Source of the DNA: Nematopogon swammerdamellus | Taxonomy: Eukaryota; Arthropoda; Insecta; Lepidoptera; Adelidae | NCBI GenBank assembly: GCA_946902875.1 | Contig: OX336353.1 | Coordinates: 20,473,151 to 20,537,150 of the forward strand | Direction: 5' to 3' | DNA: 64,000 nt | Shown: positions 41,691-53,943 of the stretch, in pieces | How positions within the stretch are numbered: position 1 is the stretch's first letter | How the letters are laid out: each line of letters starts with the position of its first letter | Program-made: the position numbers and the translations under genes | Notes under the pieces: model-generated | Seen by the model: only the letters and a program-made list of their open reading frames with translations | What the model was told of the DNA's origin: nothing | Databases searched by the model: none

Positions 41691-41861
41691 TTCATTTTAG
41701 TATGACCTCAGGATTTTAAATCAGACAAGAAGAGGGTAATGGGGTCAATGGACGTTACCCCAGTAAGAGCCAGATCGCAGCGAGAGAAGCAACCGCCATC
41801 GCTGCTTATTGCGGGTGCGGTAGCAGAGTGCAGTGGAATCGTGAAAAAAAAACATAGTTTA

Positions 41862-41975
41862 TAGGTAGGCTCAAATTGTAACAGACTGGGTTGTTGGTAC
41901 CACCGCACTGGATGTAAGATGGCCGCATAGCGGCGTCGACTATTGTTCTCTAGTCCAGTATAGCCAGCAAGTCTT
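41862..41975 (+). repeat. SINE family A, left half, split
   Basis: GTAGGCTCAAATTGTAACAG ... TAGTCCAGTATAGCCAGCAA matches the middle of the family. The 3' end resumes at 42458. Confidence 0.75.
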
Positions 41976-42079
41976 GTTGGTGACGTGACGGAAACTTACA
42001 GATGGTCTGGAGTCTGAGTCATTGACGATTTGTAGGTTCGCCTGTTTTACTGGGACTATCACGGGCGCTGCTCGGAGTA

Positions 42080-42430
42080 ACTAGCATCCCTTATTCCCTG
42101 CCACCCGTCCTATTCCGCAGAGAGACTCGGCGCCCTTTTATTGTTGAGAGGGCTTTTGAGAACCCATTGGTTCTGAAGATCATTTCTTTGTCTCGCCGCT
42201 AGGGTGTGGAACTGTCTTCCGGCGAGTGTTTCCCGAATCCTATAACCTGGGTGTCTTCAAACGTCGTGTTAACAGACTAGACAGCCTAGCAACAGTCCGC
42301 AAACCTGATGGCATGGTGCCTAACTGAGTGCGGTTTCGCGAGGAGAGGTTATTTTGACTTGTCGACTGCACCATTGCATTGGTCATCTGCACAGACATCC
42401 ATGTTGGTTTACATAAAAAAAATTCAAAGG
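42080..42430 (+). mobile_element. LINE 3' end, family L3, inside SINE A
   Basis: It reads GTGTGGAACTGTCTTCCGGC (the W-N-LP codons), GTGTCTTCAAACGTCGTGTT, GACAGCCTAGCAACAGTCCG and ends TTGGTTTACATAAAAAAA. It is collinear with the reverse copy at 5980-6240. Confidence 0.75.
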
Positions 42431-42457
42431 ACAGCCACCCGTTTTCCCGTTTAGTCC

Positions 42458-42535
42458 CTTCTCAGAGGTGATATTGGCTGGCCCGAGCGTGTGTTCTGGC
42501 CCGTCTAACCCCATACCAGATTAAATAAAAAAAAG
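42458..42535 (+). repeat. SINE family A, right half, split
   Basis: CTCAGAGGTGATATTGGCTGG to CCAGATTAAATAAAAAAAAG, the tail of the copy begun at 41862. About 35 bp of the body are missing at the insertion. Confidence 0.7.
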
Positions 42536-42984
42536 TTTGATCTTACATCCATTGTATGCAACGAACTTAGCAGAAAAAGGAATTGAACCTAAAACTCGTG
42601 AGTTATCTCAGTTTCAAACCTGAAGAAAAGAGATGGCCAATACACGAGTTATTTTACGGAATTACCTCCACAAATAAGAGTGATTTAATTTTGTATGGCC
42701 CGTGCAGTATAGCAAACCGAGTCCTTCCTTTTGGCTTTTAAGTTATCCCTGGTGTTTGTAGAAAACAACAAGATGAAGCATTTTATAAGCAAAATAATAT
42801 TGACAGCCTGAATTAGATTTATAACGTTCAGGGTTTCTGCACTCCACCACACATCCAAGTGTGTGAATCAGCCGCGCTGAAGTATCGATGTTTAGAGGAT
42901 TGTACTGTCATTGCAGCATAGACTGCAGTGTCTTCACTCCCGCATTACATAAGTATAAGCAAAATACATTAGAGGATAAGAACA

Positions 42985-43160
42985 AAATACCGTGCTACAG
43001 GCGGACAGGCTCACTTCCACTCACCTTGGCAATCATTTTACCAAATCACGCAGTAGGTAGGTAACCGCTGTCTTCGAGTCTTGCTCGCTGCTTGATAGTT
43101 ACTTCTTAATAACATGCTAAACCTGGTTGGTGTTGTGCTGTAGTTTACTCGAGTTCTTGA
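42985..43160 (+). repeat. Repeat Y, diverged copy
   Basis: CACCTTGGCAATCATTTTAC, CTCGCTGCTTGATAG and TGCTAAACCTGGTTGGTG align with the 3' two thirds of 5085-5345. Confidence 0.55.
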
Positions 43161-43164
43161 AGCA

Positions 43165-45360
43165 AGGTTAAATATACATGAGCGGTCCATGTACACCACA
43201 GAAAAGCGATCAGCGACCATCTTCTCCCAGCCGGCTGCCTCCAGAGGGTGTGATGCGGTTTCTTGCTTTGGTACATTTAAATTCTGAAAATCTTCTTAAA
43301 AGCTTTCTAACCACATCTACTGGCCACGATTCTTCTTATCTCTCTTAAGACGATTAATGAGGGATAATTCTCAATAGATGAAGGAAAATTTGATGATGGA
43401 CTCGTACAAAACTAGTGAGTGATGGGTGGGTTATAGAAATAAAAGCCCAGACGTGAAAAATTATATTTATTCGAGTACATAGCTACATCTTAATACAAAT
43501 GGATATTTTATATTTTTTTCTGTCAGCATGATAAATATTTTTGTGGTCTATTATAGGCGTTAGCTTTTTTTATGCAAAAATATATAATTTTCCCAATCAA
43601 TTCATTACATGTACATACTGAGGTTTATTTGTGTGGGATAATACCCTAATGTGTTCATTTCGCCCGCACAGGCGACAATCAAGCGTAAACACTAAACAAA
43701 TTATACTTTAGTTAGAATATCAGTGAAAGCCTAATAATTTAAAAGGTGGGACAATTAATGCCGACCCCACTAGTAGGACTTTACATGAAATGTCAAATCA
43801 TTTTGTAACGTCGAAAGCAAAATTGTGTTGAGCAACGGACGAAGTTCATCTGTAATATTAATGTATTAAAAATATGAATCACGTCGTATCTCCGAACCGT
43901 AAATCTTCAGATTGGGTTTTTATAAATATTCTCAAAATGCATTCAATATATTAATTGAGCAGGCACTAGTACGCCTATATGATATTTTAATCTAAGTGAA
44001 CTGTCGGCGGGCGGATGCCTATCGACCCAATACTAAACTCAGTCCCTTCCCCCCACGCGTTCTCGTAGTACAAATATACATTGTTCCGTAGCGTGCAGCG
44101 ACAGCTGTAACCTACGTACGTTCTACACGTCAGTGGACGTGTCCGCACGCGCCTGTACGGCGCACAAACACCTCTCCCGCTCCGTCCATTCCCGCCCACG
44201 CACACATTGTAAAATACTCATAAAAATACTGTACAAGTCTAATTATATAAAAGTTAATAAAACTATTACAAAATAATCAAAATTGCTGCGACATGGATAG
44301 AATCGCGTCTCGATAATCATTTCTTTTCAATAATACACCATTCATAAAACTATTTACAGAGGCCCTTATGCAATATACACGTCACCAACACATACACACA
44401 CATCCAAATTTGATCCCAAAGCCTGTAGTCTTTACCTCATTTTTATTTTCTAAATTAAATAATGAGATCGAATGTAATCTTCGTGGAATTTGTTCTTGGA
44501 AAGTCATAAGTGGTTCGTGTTCATTCTATATCACCTTACATTCAATCATAAAAGCGGCGACAGTAATTGACGCTGTGTTATATTGTTGCTATTTATTCAG
44601 AAGGAACGCTTTGAACATCACAACAACAGGTTCAAGAGGACGTATAATAAAGATTTCCATTTGTTCAATAGTTTATTGAATACTCATTCACTCTAACCGA
44701 AAACTATTAATTTTTATAAAATGTACAAAAACAATATGCTCACATTTTGCATTACAAATTATTATCAACATGTGCGTTTATGCACCAGACATGTCATTCC
44801 TTTATTGGTACTCACATCTATGTGGCTTTATTGCATTGAGTTAACTCTGACCCTAATTCATATATTGACAAATTTATGCATTCATCAGTGTGAAATAAGA
44901 TCAAAGTATTTAATGAAAATACTACATTCTTAGCTTCGTGCAAATATTAAGTCAAGAAATTGGTATAAACGTCTCAAGTCTGCAACTGTCATAAGGCTGC
45001 AGTATGATTTGCTTGATTGTAGCCTTTCTTAACTTGACATGATACTTCATTTGCCAGTGGGGTTTTTTTTTTCAAAGCACACGAGTAGTTCTTTTTTATT
45101 TAATAGTTTGTTTACTGTGTGGACAATTCCAATGTTGGCTTCGTAGGAACAGAATTTAAGACTTTATAAACAAAAATGAAGGTGCCTTGATATGTCTCAC
45201 TTGTTTGTAGAAATTGTATCCAAAAACTGCGCAAAGTTATCCTGATAAGGCAGGCGGCCTATTTGGGTGTGAATCTTTTGACAGATGTGTCTCCTAAGTG
45301 TTTTGGATGTGTTCCCGGCTATCATTATTTCAGCTCAATGTTGTATATTTTATGTTTTTT
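43165..45360. other. Intergenic between MTA and Hairless, mostly unassigned
   Basis: No supported gene. An AATAAA on the - strand lies at about 43464-43469, with GC-richer unique sequence at 43990-44210. Some of this could be the 3' UTR of a long Hairless transcript. That cannot be shown here. Confidence 0.35.
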
Positions 45361-45478
45361 TATAGAAAGCGCGACATATGGCGCCGATCCACCCATAAGT
45401 TGTCTAACGACGCCCATGTTCACGCGCCCACGGTTCATGCTACTATCGAGGGAGACGAGCGCTGGTCCATTCGGAAAA
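45361..45478 (-). mobile_element. LINE 3' end fragment, family L1
   Basis: GAAAGCGCGACATATGGCGCC and CCACCCATAAGTTGTCTAAC match the reverse complement of the 3' end of 53400-53585. Confidence 0.65.
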
Positions 45479-45964
45479 TACACTCAATTTCTGTTTTGCC
45501 TGCCGAGTACGCCCAAATAACATCTGCCAAAGGAGTCCAAAACACAAAAGGAGAAACATAAATCAAATAAAATTTGTAGTAAAATTTTTATATTATACAT
45601 CATTCATTACACTGTGAAGGCACTGTGACTGTTCTGAAATGTCCGTTTGTTACGCCTAATTAGTATAATAGCCGATACAAAATATTAAAATTGTTCAATA
45701 TGTTTATACGAAAATACACGCGTGACTCTGATACATTCTACCGCTCTACTATAAAATACTCATTTAGAACTACGTAAATATAGCGATCCATCGCTCCTCG
45801 CCTCGCGCTTTACAACAATATAATGTCCTCCGCGTCCGCGTCCGCTGGCGCCCGGCTAATTTATACAGTACGTTCCGAGTGCGCGGCGTACCTGCCCCTT
45901 TACACTTCGCCACTCAATCATTTTTTTATTGCCATTAATAGTAAACAATAAGGTTAATTTCATA

Positions 45965-46288
45965 TTAAAATTTTTTATTTTGTGATTTTTGGAAGCAGTT
46001 TATATTGTCACACCACACCTGCGACCAAAGAGGAATCTGGCGGTGAGGCGCAGACAAGCCGCACCAATATTTCCCAAAAAAATTCCTTAATTCGGAAGTA
46101 ATGAAATGACGTCCGGTTTTGTCTGTAAAACGAGACAGAACCCCACGTACGTCGAGTCCATTGTTGACATAGGCATACAAAATATGATAGACTTTTGTGA
46201 TGAATTTATCAGTACCACTACTAAGACCAGAATATACAAGAAGTGATCGCATGAAAGCTAACCTCATTGTTGTTTCACATAAAAGCAC
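45965..46288 (-). CDS. Small single-exon ORF, hypothetical protein
   Basis: The 107-codon frame has unbiased composition: MRLAFMRSLLVYSGLSSGTD near the start (weakly like a mitochondrial presequence), then VYHILYAYVNNGLDVRGVLS, RHFITSELRNFFGKYW and QIPLWSQVW. I do not recognise the family. Fifteen bases upstream is ATCAGCTGAT, which fits the Drosophila Ohler motif-5 core-promoter consensus AWCAGCTGWT. AATAAA-like hexamers occur at the stop. It lies in the same orientation as Hairless, downstream of it. It could be a genuine compact gene, a decayed TE frame or chance. Confidence 0.35.
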   Translation of the reverse strand: MLLCETTMRLAFMRSLLVYSGLSSGTDKFITKVYHILYAYVNNGLDVRGVLSRFTDKTGRHFITSELRNFFGKYWCGLSAPHRQIPLWSQVWCDNINCFQKSQNKKF

Positions 46289-46302
46289 TTTGTACTTGTA
46301 AT

Positions 46303-46312
46303 CAGCTGATTT
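46303..46312 (-). promoter_or_regulatory. E-box/motif-5-like palindrome
   Basis: ATCAGCTGAT is a perfect palindrome just upstream of the ORF at 46288 and matches AWCAGCTGWT. It is suggestive only. Confidence 0.3.
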
Positions 46313-46639
46313 CTAAATATACATACAACAAGATCTGCTAATTTGTTTAGTTCTGAGAGCTAAAAGAATGCTTCCAGTATACCAAATTGTGATAAAGATT
46401 TCAATAGATTTTATTACATTAAGTTTGAAGTGTGTTTTTGAAACTAAGTAAATCAACGCGTCAGGTAACCTAACCTGAAGGTCCTAAATAGGCATTTATT
46501 AATTGAAAAAAAAACTCGTCAATTAGACAACCTTTTTGTTTTAGTTTTGTGAGGGGTGATGTTTTGGCTGTCTGATTGTCCGATGTACTCTGCGCCCAAC
46601 ACAGACATCGAGCCAATTCTTAACAAATACAAAACAAGC

Positions 46640-47057
46640 AGTTGCGATATATAGGTGCTTCTTTATTCATGTCAAATGATTCGGGAGGGTTACATAGATA
46701 CTCAAATAAACATGTTACACAAAAAAATTATATGTTTTTAGCATTACTTATTAAATTGAAATTTAACAAAACATGCTTGCTACCTAAACATTAACCTGTG
46801 TGTAACAGTAGGTAACTTGCATTGTACGGGGTCAATGACTGTACTATGTTCAAACGCAGAACAGCTGTTTGTTGTAAGTAACTCACAAGGTCACTATGAT
46901 TGGTTTTTACAGCTACTTATTTGATTTTATTTTTTTGTTAGGAGAAAGAATGCTCCTATAAACATATGCTTTTTACGTAAAGTGTTTGTTCGAGTGCGTA
47001 TGTAATCCTTCCGAAGTTATTGAAATGAATAACGAAGCACCTTATATATCGCAAGTT
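46640..47057. mobile_element. MITE, ~420 bp, next to the Hairless stop
   Basis: The left end TTGCGATATATAGGTGCTTC ... GGGTTACATAGA and the right end, in reverse TTGCGATATATAAGGTGCTT ... GGATTACATACG, are inverted repeats over about 70 bp. It is non-coding. Confidence 0.7.
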
Positions 47058-47263
47058 GTACGGTCAGACGAGCGAGGTACGGCTCGCGCCCGGAACGAAG
47101 AGCGCACATCGGACGCACGGCATCGGTGCGATCACATTCTTAACAACAACTAAGCTAGCAACGTCCCTGCGTCGTTCAGTCTCCGCTCTCCACGCACACA
47201 CTCACACGCACGCACCGCCACCCCCGCCGCGCCCCGCGACGCCGCGCCCACCACCCACCGCAT

Positions 47264-47292
47264 TTAATGCTTCGATAGGTTGAGCGGCATAT
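47264..47292 (-). CDS. H: Hairless terminal coding exon (CtBP motif)
   Basis: After the acceptor TTTGCAG the exon reads AT-ATG-CCG-CTC-AAC-CTA-TCG-AAG-CAT-TAA, giving DMPLNLSKH and a stop. PLNLSKH is the CtBP-binding C-terminus of Hairless. Only 29 coding bases lie in this exon. Confidence 0.92.
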
Positions 47293-50200
47293 CTGCAAAC
47301 AAAACAATACTTCATTGGTGGTTGCTATTGTTTGTAGGGTGTGAGCTCTCTGTGGCTCTAAGCCTGTAAACTAATCCTTCTGGGTCGGGGACCTTCGTGC
47401 AAAATAATAACACGGTTCACATCAGGTCCGGAATGTGCCGTGTCGGTGAATTATGCACAGCTACCGGTTGTAGCAGAGTATGTCGACATCTTAGCGCGTT
47501 CTTATTGGCTGTGGATGTCTACATGCGATCGCTAAGTGCCTGCGAAGCACTGTATATAGCATTGCTGTAGCTTGATTGGTAAAAATGTTGATCCATTGTT
47601 TCTCTGGGTCAAGGTTATGATTTTTTTAAGAAGCATGTCATTTCTAGATTCAGGTAGATATATTTGTTGAGAATAAATATGTGTGAGTGAACATTAGGAA
47701 GAACTTACAGTTATTAAATTATTAAAACATTTAATAAAAGTAAACTAATATAAAAAAATAATTTATATTTTTTTTATTTCTTAGTTGTTATTAAGTTCAG
47801 GATGAAATGGGTGAAGTAATTTGTTTACCTGAACTAGGTTCTTCTTTAGGAATATGATGAGTGAGGAGGGGGTGCGCGAGGGGCGCCCACGGCCCCGGCG
47901 GGATGCCCGGCGACACCGCGTAGTGCATCCAGAGGGGCGGCGGCGGCGGCGGCGGGGGCGTGCGGTACACGTGCGGCGGCAGGAACGGCGGCGCGTACCC
48001 TCCGTACAGGTACACGCCGTCCCGCCACTCGGGCGGCACGTCGCGCGCCGGCGAGCCCCGGTACTGCGGCCCCCCGTAGTACTGCGGCGAGGTGCGGCTC
48101 CGCGGGTACGGCGCCGAGAGGTAGGAGGCGCGCGGCGGCGTCGGCGAGTCCCTCGGCGCTGGCCCCGCACCCGCGCCCGCGCCCCCCGGCGAGCCCAGCG
48201 CCAGCGAGTGCCGGTAGCGGTAGTTGTCGGGGCTCGGGCTCAAGTCGGGCGAGTTGACGCTGGAGGGCGACTCGGTCTTGATGGAGGGCGTGTAGCGCTT
48301 CGAGTCGGGCGGGCTGTCGTCCGGCATGCTCAGCAGGGAGTGGATGCTGTAGCTGCCGACGTGCTTGGGCGGGTCGCGGCGCGCGCTCGCCGCCGAGCCG
48401 TTGGCGCGCGCCGGCGGAGTCTCGGGCGGCTTGTGCGCCGCGTGGCTGGGCCCCGGCGACGGCGGGTAGGAGGCGGTGCTGAGGGCGGGCACGGTCTTGG
48501 CGCGCCGCTTGCCGCCCTGGTCCTCGAGGCTCACGCGCTCGAGCTCGCGCAGGATGCGCTTGCGCGGCGACACCATCGCGTGCTCCTGCCGGCAACTGGC
48601 GATCTTGGCGTTGACGGGTGCGGGCGGCGCGGGCGTCCTCTCGCGCAGCTTGTCCACGATGGTGAGCAGCGGCTTGCGGCGCGCGGGCGGCCGGCACTTC
48701 TTGTACACCCTTAACTTACGATACTGATATGGTTTCTTAAGTTTCATGTGGTAGTACCTCTCGCGGTCCAACCAGCGGTCGACGTCGTCAGCGCCCGACT
48801 TGGAACAGTTGGGGAGGGAGGGCTCGGTGTGGGTTCCATCGACGGTGTCGTCTGTGGGCTCCGCTGTGCCATTGCGAGCCTTGTCGCCGCAGAGACCGTT
48901 GCTGAGGGTCTTCCTGGAGCCGTTGGAGAGCGAGTCGGCGTGGTAGGGCCGTCTCCGCTTGGTGCGCGACGCGGCGTGGATGGTGGCGCTGAGCAGGTTG
49001 CTCGGGCGGCAGTAGTAAAGTGTTAGCTCTTTGGAAATGTTTTTTCGCGGCGTGCTCTGCTTCCAGCAGTGGTCGCGTTGCCACGGCGATGACTGCACAG
49101 AGCTGTTGTCGTCAGACACTGCAACATTACACAACAGACTGTTTATACAAATCTAACACTCCACATCTCCGTCTAGGCTACTACGTGGGGATAATTATGT
49201 ATGACACACATACGAGTATTATGTATGACACACATGAGAGGCATTAAAACTTTAACAGCGGCGACGCAGGCGATATTCAGCATTATTGGTCAGCTTATAG
49301 AAAAATAACTAATGAAGATATTGGTATATATTTTTTTTAAACGATAGGCACATCTTTGTGTTTTAGGATAATGAATAAAACAATTATATTTTATATTCTT
49401 ATTGATTTACCACAAGCGATACAAAAATGTAGTTTACAAAAAAAAATGTACACGCCCCGCTCTATCGTAGCTCGCGGCGCACTGAGTAGCGGCGCTCGAA
49501 AGTCGTCCCCCTGTCTCTCCCGTGCACCCCTTATAGATGAATTATATGTGTGTGTAGCTAAAACACTCGACTACAGTATACACGAAACACAAATCAAAAA
49601 CAGTGCTCAGGATTTTAAAAAGAAGAGTTCAAAATCTGATGAGTCACATTCGTGATCCGCGAGCTAGAGAAAACATACCATCACGAACGCTGTTCGTGAT
49701 CCGCTGTTAACGTGTTAACAAATGCCTTCAGAAATCTGTATCACAGAATAGAATAGACCGGAATACTTATATTCTCAGAAGCGACAAAGCATGGAGTACT
49801 TGTTGAACTTACAGTATTCCACCATGGGAAAGTAACATAGGTACCGAACATACCATAACAAAACATACCGAAGGACCACAACTTCAAAGTAAACAAGTAC
49901 TGCAACTTAGTACACCGGATAGTGAGAAACGGATTTGCTGTGGAAGTCGGAGCAAGAGGACTACCAGCAAACCTGGGTTGGTACCGCCGCACTGAATGAA
50001 ACGTCGGTCCAAACTGCTATGTAAATAGTTTGAGTTTTCTGTCCAGTTCAGTGTAGCCGGCACGACCGAAGGGAAGCACTGACATGGCACCTAGTTCACC
50101 CAGTGTTATGGGCTGACATCACGGATGTTGTAGGTGATGTAGCCAAGCGTGTCAGTTTCCATAATAAAAAAAAAAAACAAGCTGCCCCAGTCTCTTTTAG

Positions 50201-53200
50201 CCTTCATGCAGGACATAGGCTGGCTAGGTTGGCTGGAGGTCAAGGGCATAAACGTCCCCGACCAAGAGGGACTAGTTTGCAGGCCTAGAGCCAACCACAA
50301 CAAGTATTATGTATTTTTATTGTACGTGGGTGTTTGCACAATGCACACGGCGTGCGTAAATTCCAACTCGTGAGTCAACTCAATCTGTTACTAACTGAAC
50401 AAAAGTTATTGGTGTCGCACGAAAAGCAAACTGTGACACAAAGCAAGGGAGGGGTGTAGTCATATAGATTGTCATGTAGGGCAAACATTTCTTAGGAAGA
50501 CTTCGCCATATTAGGTAACTGTAACATAACCACAGAGCAGCGGCGGCGTGCGACATTCCTCTCCATCGAGTGTAGTCTCACCACACACAATGTCAAAATT
50601 ATAATATCGAGGGCTTACTTCAAGAATGCACTATGTCAAAAAAAATCGATTTTGACTTAAATATACAGTTTTGTTCATTATTTCTTGCGCTACATTCTTC
50701 AAAAACACACTAAGTCGTACACTGACGAGATCCAAAGATAGCTATAGCATTAAGTCATAATATAACTACTTTGTACAAGCAAAAAGCACTAAATGACATG
50801 ATTCGAATAGAATGGCACTAAGTTCTGATTATTGTTGAAATTATAGTCAACGTAAATACACTAAGTACGATTTAGTGCCTTACTGTAAATGTTTTTTAGG
50901 TTAATCGCAAAATGTAATTCTTCTGAAATGCATTAAGTCTACTTAGTGTTATTTCACAAATACAACTTCGATAATTCGTGGTAGAATACTATTCCACAAG
51001 AAAGCATTAAGTGACTTAATGCATTTCATGTTGCGGTTTTGGCTTACTCAGACTTAATGAAATCATTTTCAAAAAGACATTATGTCACTTAGTGCATTTA
51101 CGAAGACGCGATTTTTAGAAAAGTCGTCAAAAACTTAGTGCGAAAAGCACTAAGTCGGACTTAATGTATTCTTGGCGATATTACTTGAAGTGGTGGTTGT
51201 TAAGAACTACACTGGCCGATGCATTAAGTCGACATAAATTAGAATTATGTGCTTGCAATACTGAACCGTGGATGGCACCTCAAGCATTCGCTGAGTGAAT
51301 TTGTTAGTGAGCTGTTGTAATTTGAGGTAATCTAGTTAAAAAAGATTTTTTTTAGCAAGATGAAGCGTTTTCTCTCTGGTAATCGTAATAGATAAATGAA
51401 GATCAACACAACTAGTTTAGTAGCAGCCACCATTTTAATTCACTGAAAATTTATAATCTCGTAAAACTGTCTTTTTAATCAACGATTCAATTAGAGAAGC
51501 TTTAGAGGTTCGCCTGCATAGATATTACCTCCAAGGATATTACGGATTGTATGCGGTACACCCACGACCACCATTGAAGCCATACTCTGTCTGTCAACGT
51601 TGGACCTGCACACGGTGTGCAGTGAACTACCCATAATAATGACCAACCCCCGGCCCATCTAGTGAGACGGAACTAAGAATCTTCACAGACGGGTCAAGGA
51701 CAAGCAGCTGGACCGGTGCGGGCATTTTATCATGTCATGAGCTGAACATTAATAGATCAGTACGACTTGGTGCACACTCAACAGTTTTCCAAATGTAAGT
51801 AATCGGGGTGCTACAAGCGGCAACCGCTGGGACTGATATGGGCGTATGTCATGTACACTGCACTACAACGAAGAGGCTCTAGAACTATACCCATAGGAGC
51901 GGAACCCGTGATAATGTCGTCAGCAAGCATACAGAAAACTTGGTTAAACTTGGACTTGGTTGCACGCGTCGACATCACGGAAACACAGGGACAGATGGAA
52001 GGGCCTCTCAGAGTGCAGACAGTCGAGAGCTGCTCTTCCTAAACCAGACCGAAGGCTGGCTCTGAAGCTTATCAATCTGGCCCGGGCTAAGCTGAGAATA
52101 GCCGTTGATCTTATGAGCGGCCACTGCTCACTAAATAAATATCCACACACCGTGGTTATTACGAATAGCCCACTGTGCAGGGAATGTTTGGCGACGAATG
52201 AAATGACCGAGCATGTTTTGTTGGAGTGCATTGTGCTTGACAACCAACGATTCTCCATCTTCCGTTGCAGAGGTCTGCAAACGCCCCAGTCGACTTGTGG
52301 CTTTCTTCAATGAAAGCCTTTCTTCCATGACATAGGCTGGCTGGGGTAGCTGGAGATCGCAGGGTTTTGCACGAAGGTCCTCAACCAAGCGGGACTAGTT
52401 TGCAGGCCTAGAGCCAATCCCAAACCAAAGCACCAACCACAACTGTCTTTTTCATTAAATTACTATAAGACTTAACGCAGTATTTTTATTTTACTGCAAA
52501 ATTAACCGTCAAACAAAATACACTAAGTCAGTACCTTCTCCTACACTTTTGAATAAAAAGTGCTATTGTGTGAACATATATTTTTTTCATTAATAACATT
52601 TTTAACCTCGATAGATAATAAATCTCGGTACATAATACTGATATTGTAAATATAAGTAGAATTTTTTATAAATTTTTTGTAAACTTTAAATCTTGATTAT
52701 CTCAAAACTACTTTTTCTGACTTAATGCATTCTTGAAGTAAGCCCTCGATATGTACCTAATGAATAGGTACTAGTACTAACTATATTAGGGTAATTGCAT
52801 GAAGGTATTTATTAGTGAATATTAGAAACTGTATGCCGACAGTTGCATGAAGCATTGGATACACATATTTGTATAGCAGTTATCCATGAATTCGAGGTTT
52901 TATGTTAAAGGGGCCAGCCGGAAAAAAAGTTCCTACAGCAAAATTGCTGAGTTGGTTCATTTTTCTCCTTCAGTTTTCTTTTTTGTTATCGTTTTCTTGT
53001 TTTTGTTTCATGTCTTTATAGGAGAAACAAATATGTTTTAATTAAATTCTTTGTTTTTTCATTTCATTCCATTTAATTATGGATTGCTGTGGGATGGCTC
53101 TGCCAAATACCAGCTAGCGCCTCTGGACTCGATCCAGCGTCGAGCCGTGCGACTAGTGGGTGACCCCGAAGTGTTACGCGATCTAGAACCACTGCAACTC

Positions 53201-53910
53201 GGTAGGAATGTCTGCGCCCTAAGTGTGTTCTATCGCTTATCCCATTGGGAGTGCTCGGCGGAGCAGTTTAACGTGATCGCGCCGTCCACTTTCCATCATC
53301 GTACCACACGCACTGGGCAGGGATTGCATCCTTACACGCTGGACTTACTGGGGATGTGTACCAATCGATTCTGCAGATCTTTCCACTACAGAACCGGTAA
53401 ACTCTGGAACGCTCTTCCTGCCCATATGTTTCACCCCAAGTACAGTCTCGGATCCTTCAAGAGGGGCGTGCGTGTATGGGCACTTGTCAGGCCGGCATGG
53501 CATTTGCAACCCGAATGTCCATGGGCGTCATTAGACACCTTATGGGTGGCTCGAAGCCATGTCGCGCTTTCAATGAAAAAAAAGGAAACCAACAGTTAAA
53601 TTACACACATAAGACACAATAATATAAAGAAAAAGTTAAAGCAATTACAGGTTACAAATTATTATGAGTCACTGGCTTAACCCGTTGACGCTGGAGCGGT
53701 CTATATAGACCGCTAAAGCGCTATCCAACCTTATAATAACATACCTATGCACCACTAGCACACTGGGCCACGCACCGTGCAGTGAGCCGCCGGGCCCTCC
53801 GGGGTACGGCTCCATGCTTACCACATAGAACACTACAGCAGTGAATCTACATGCAGCACGGACCCCACACCTCACTCAACAAGCCAAATAATAATTGCTC
53901 TACATGTGAT

Positions 53911-53943
<33 letters not shown>

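Noticed and set aside
47854..48714. Long + strand open frame (286 codons)
   Set aside because: Antisense of the Hairless large exon. It is rich in Arg/Val from GC-rich codons and has no family resemblance.
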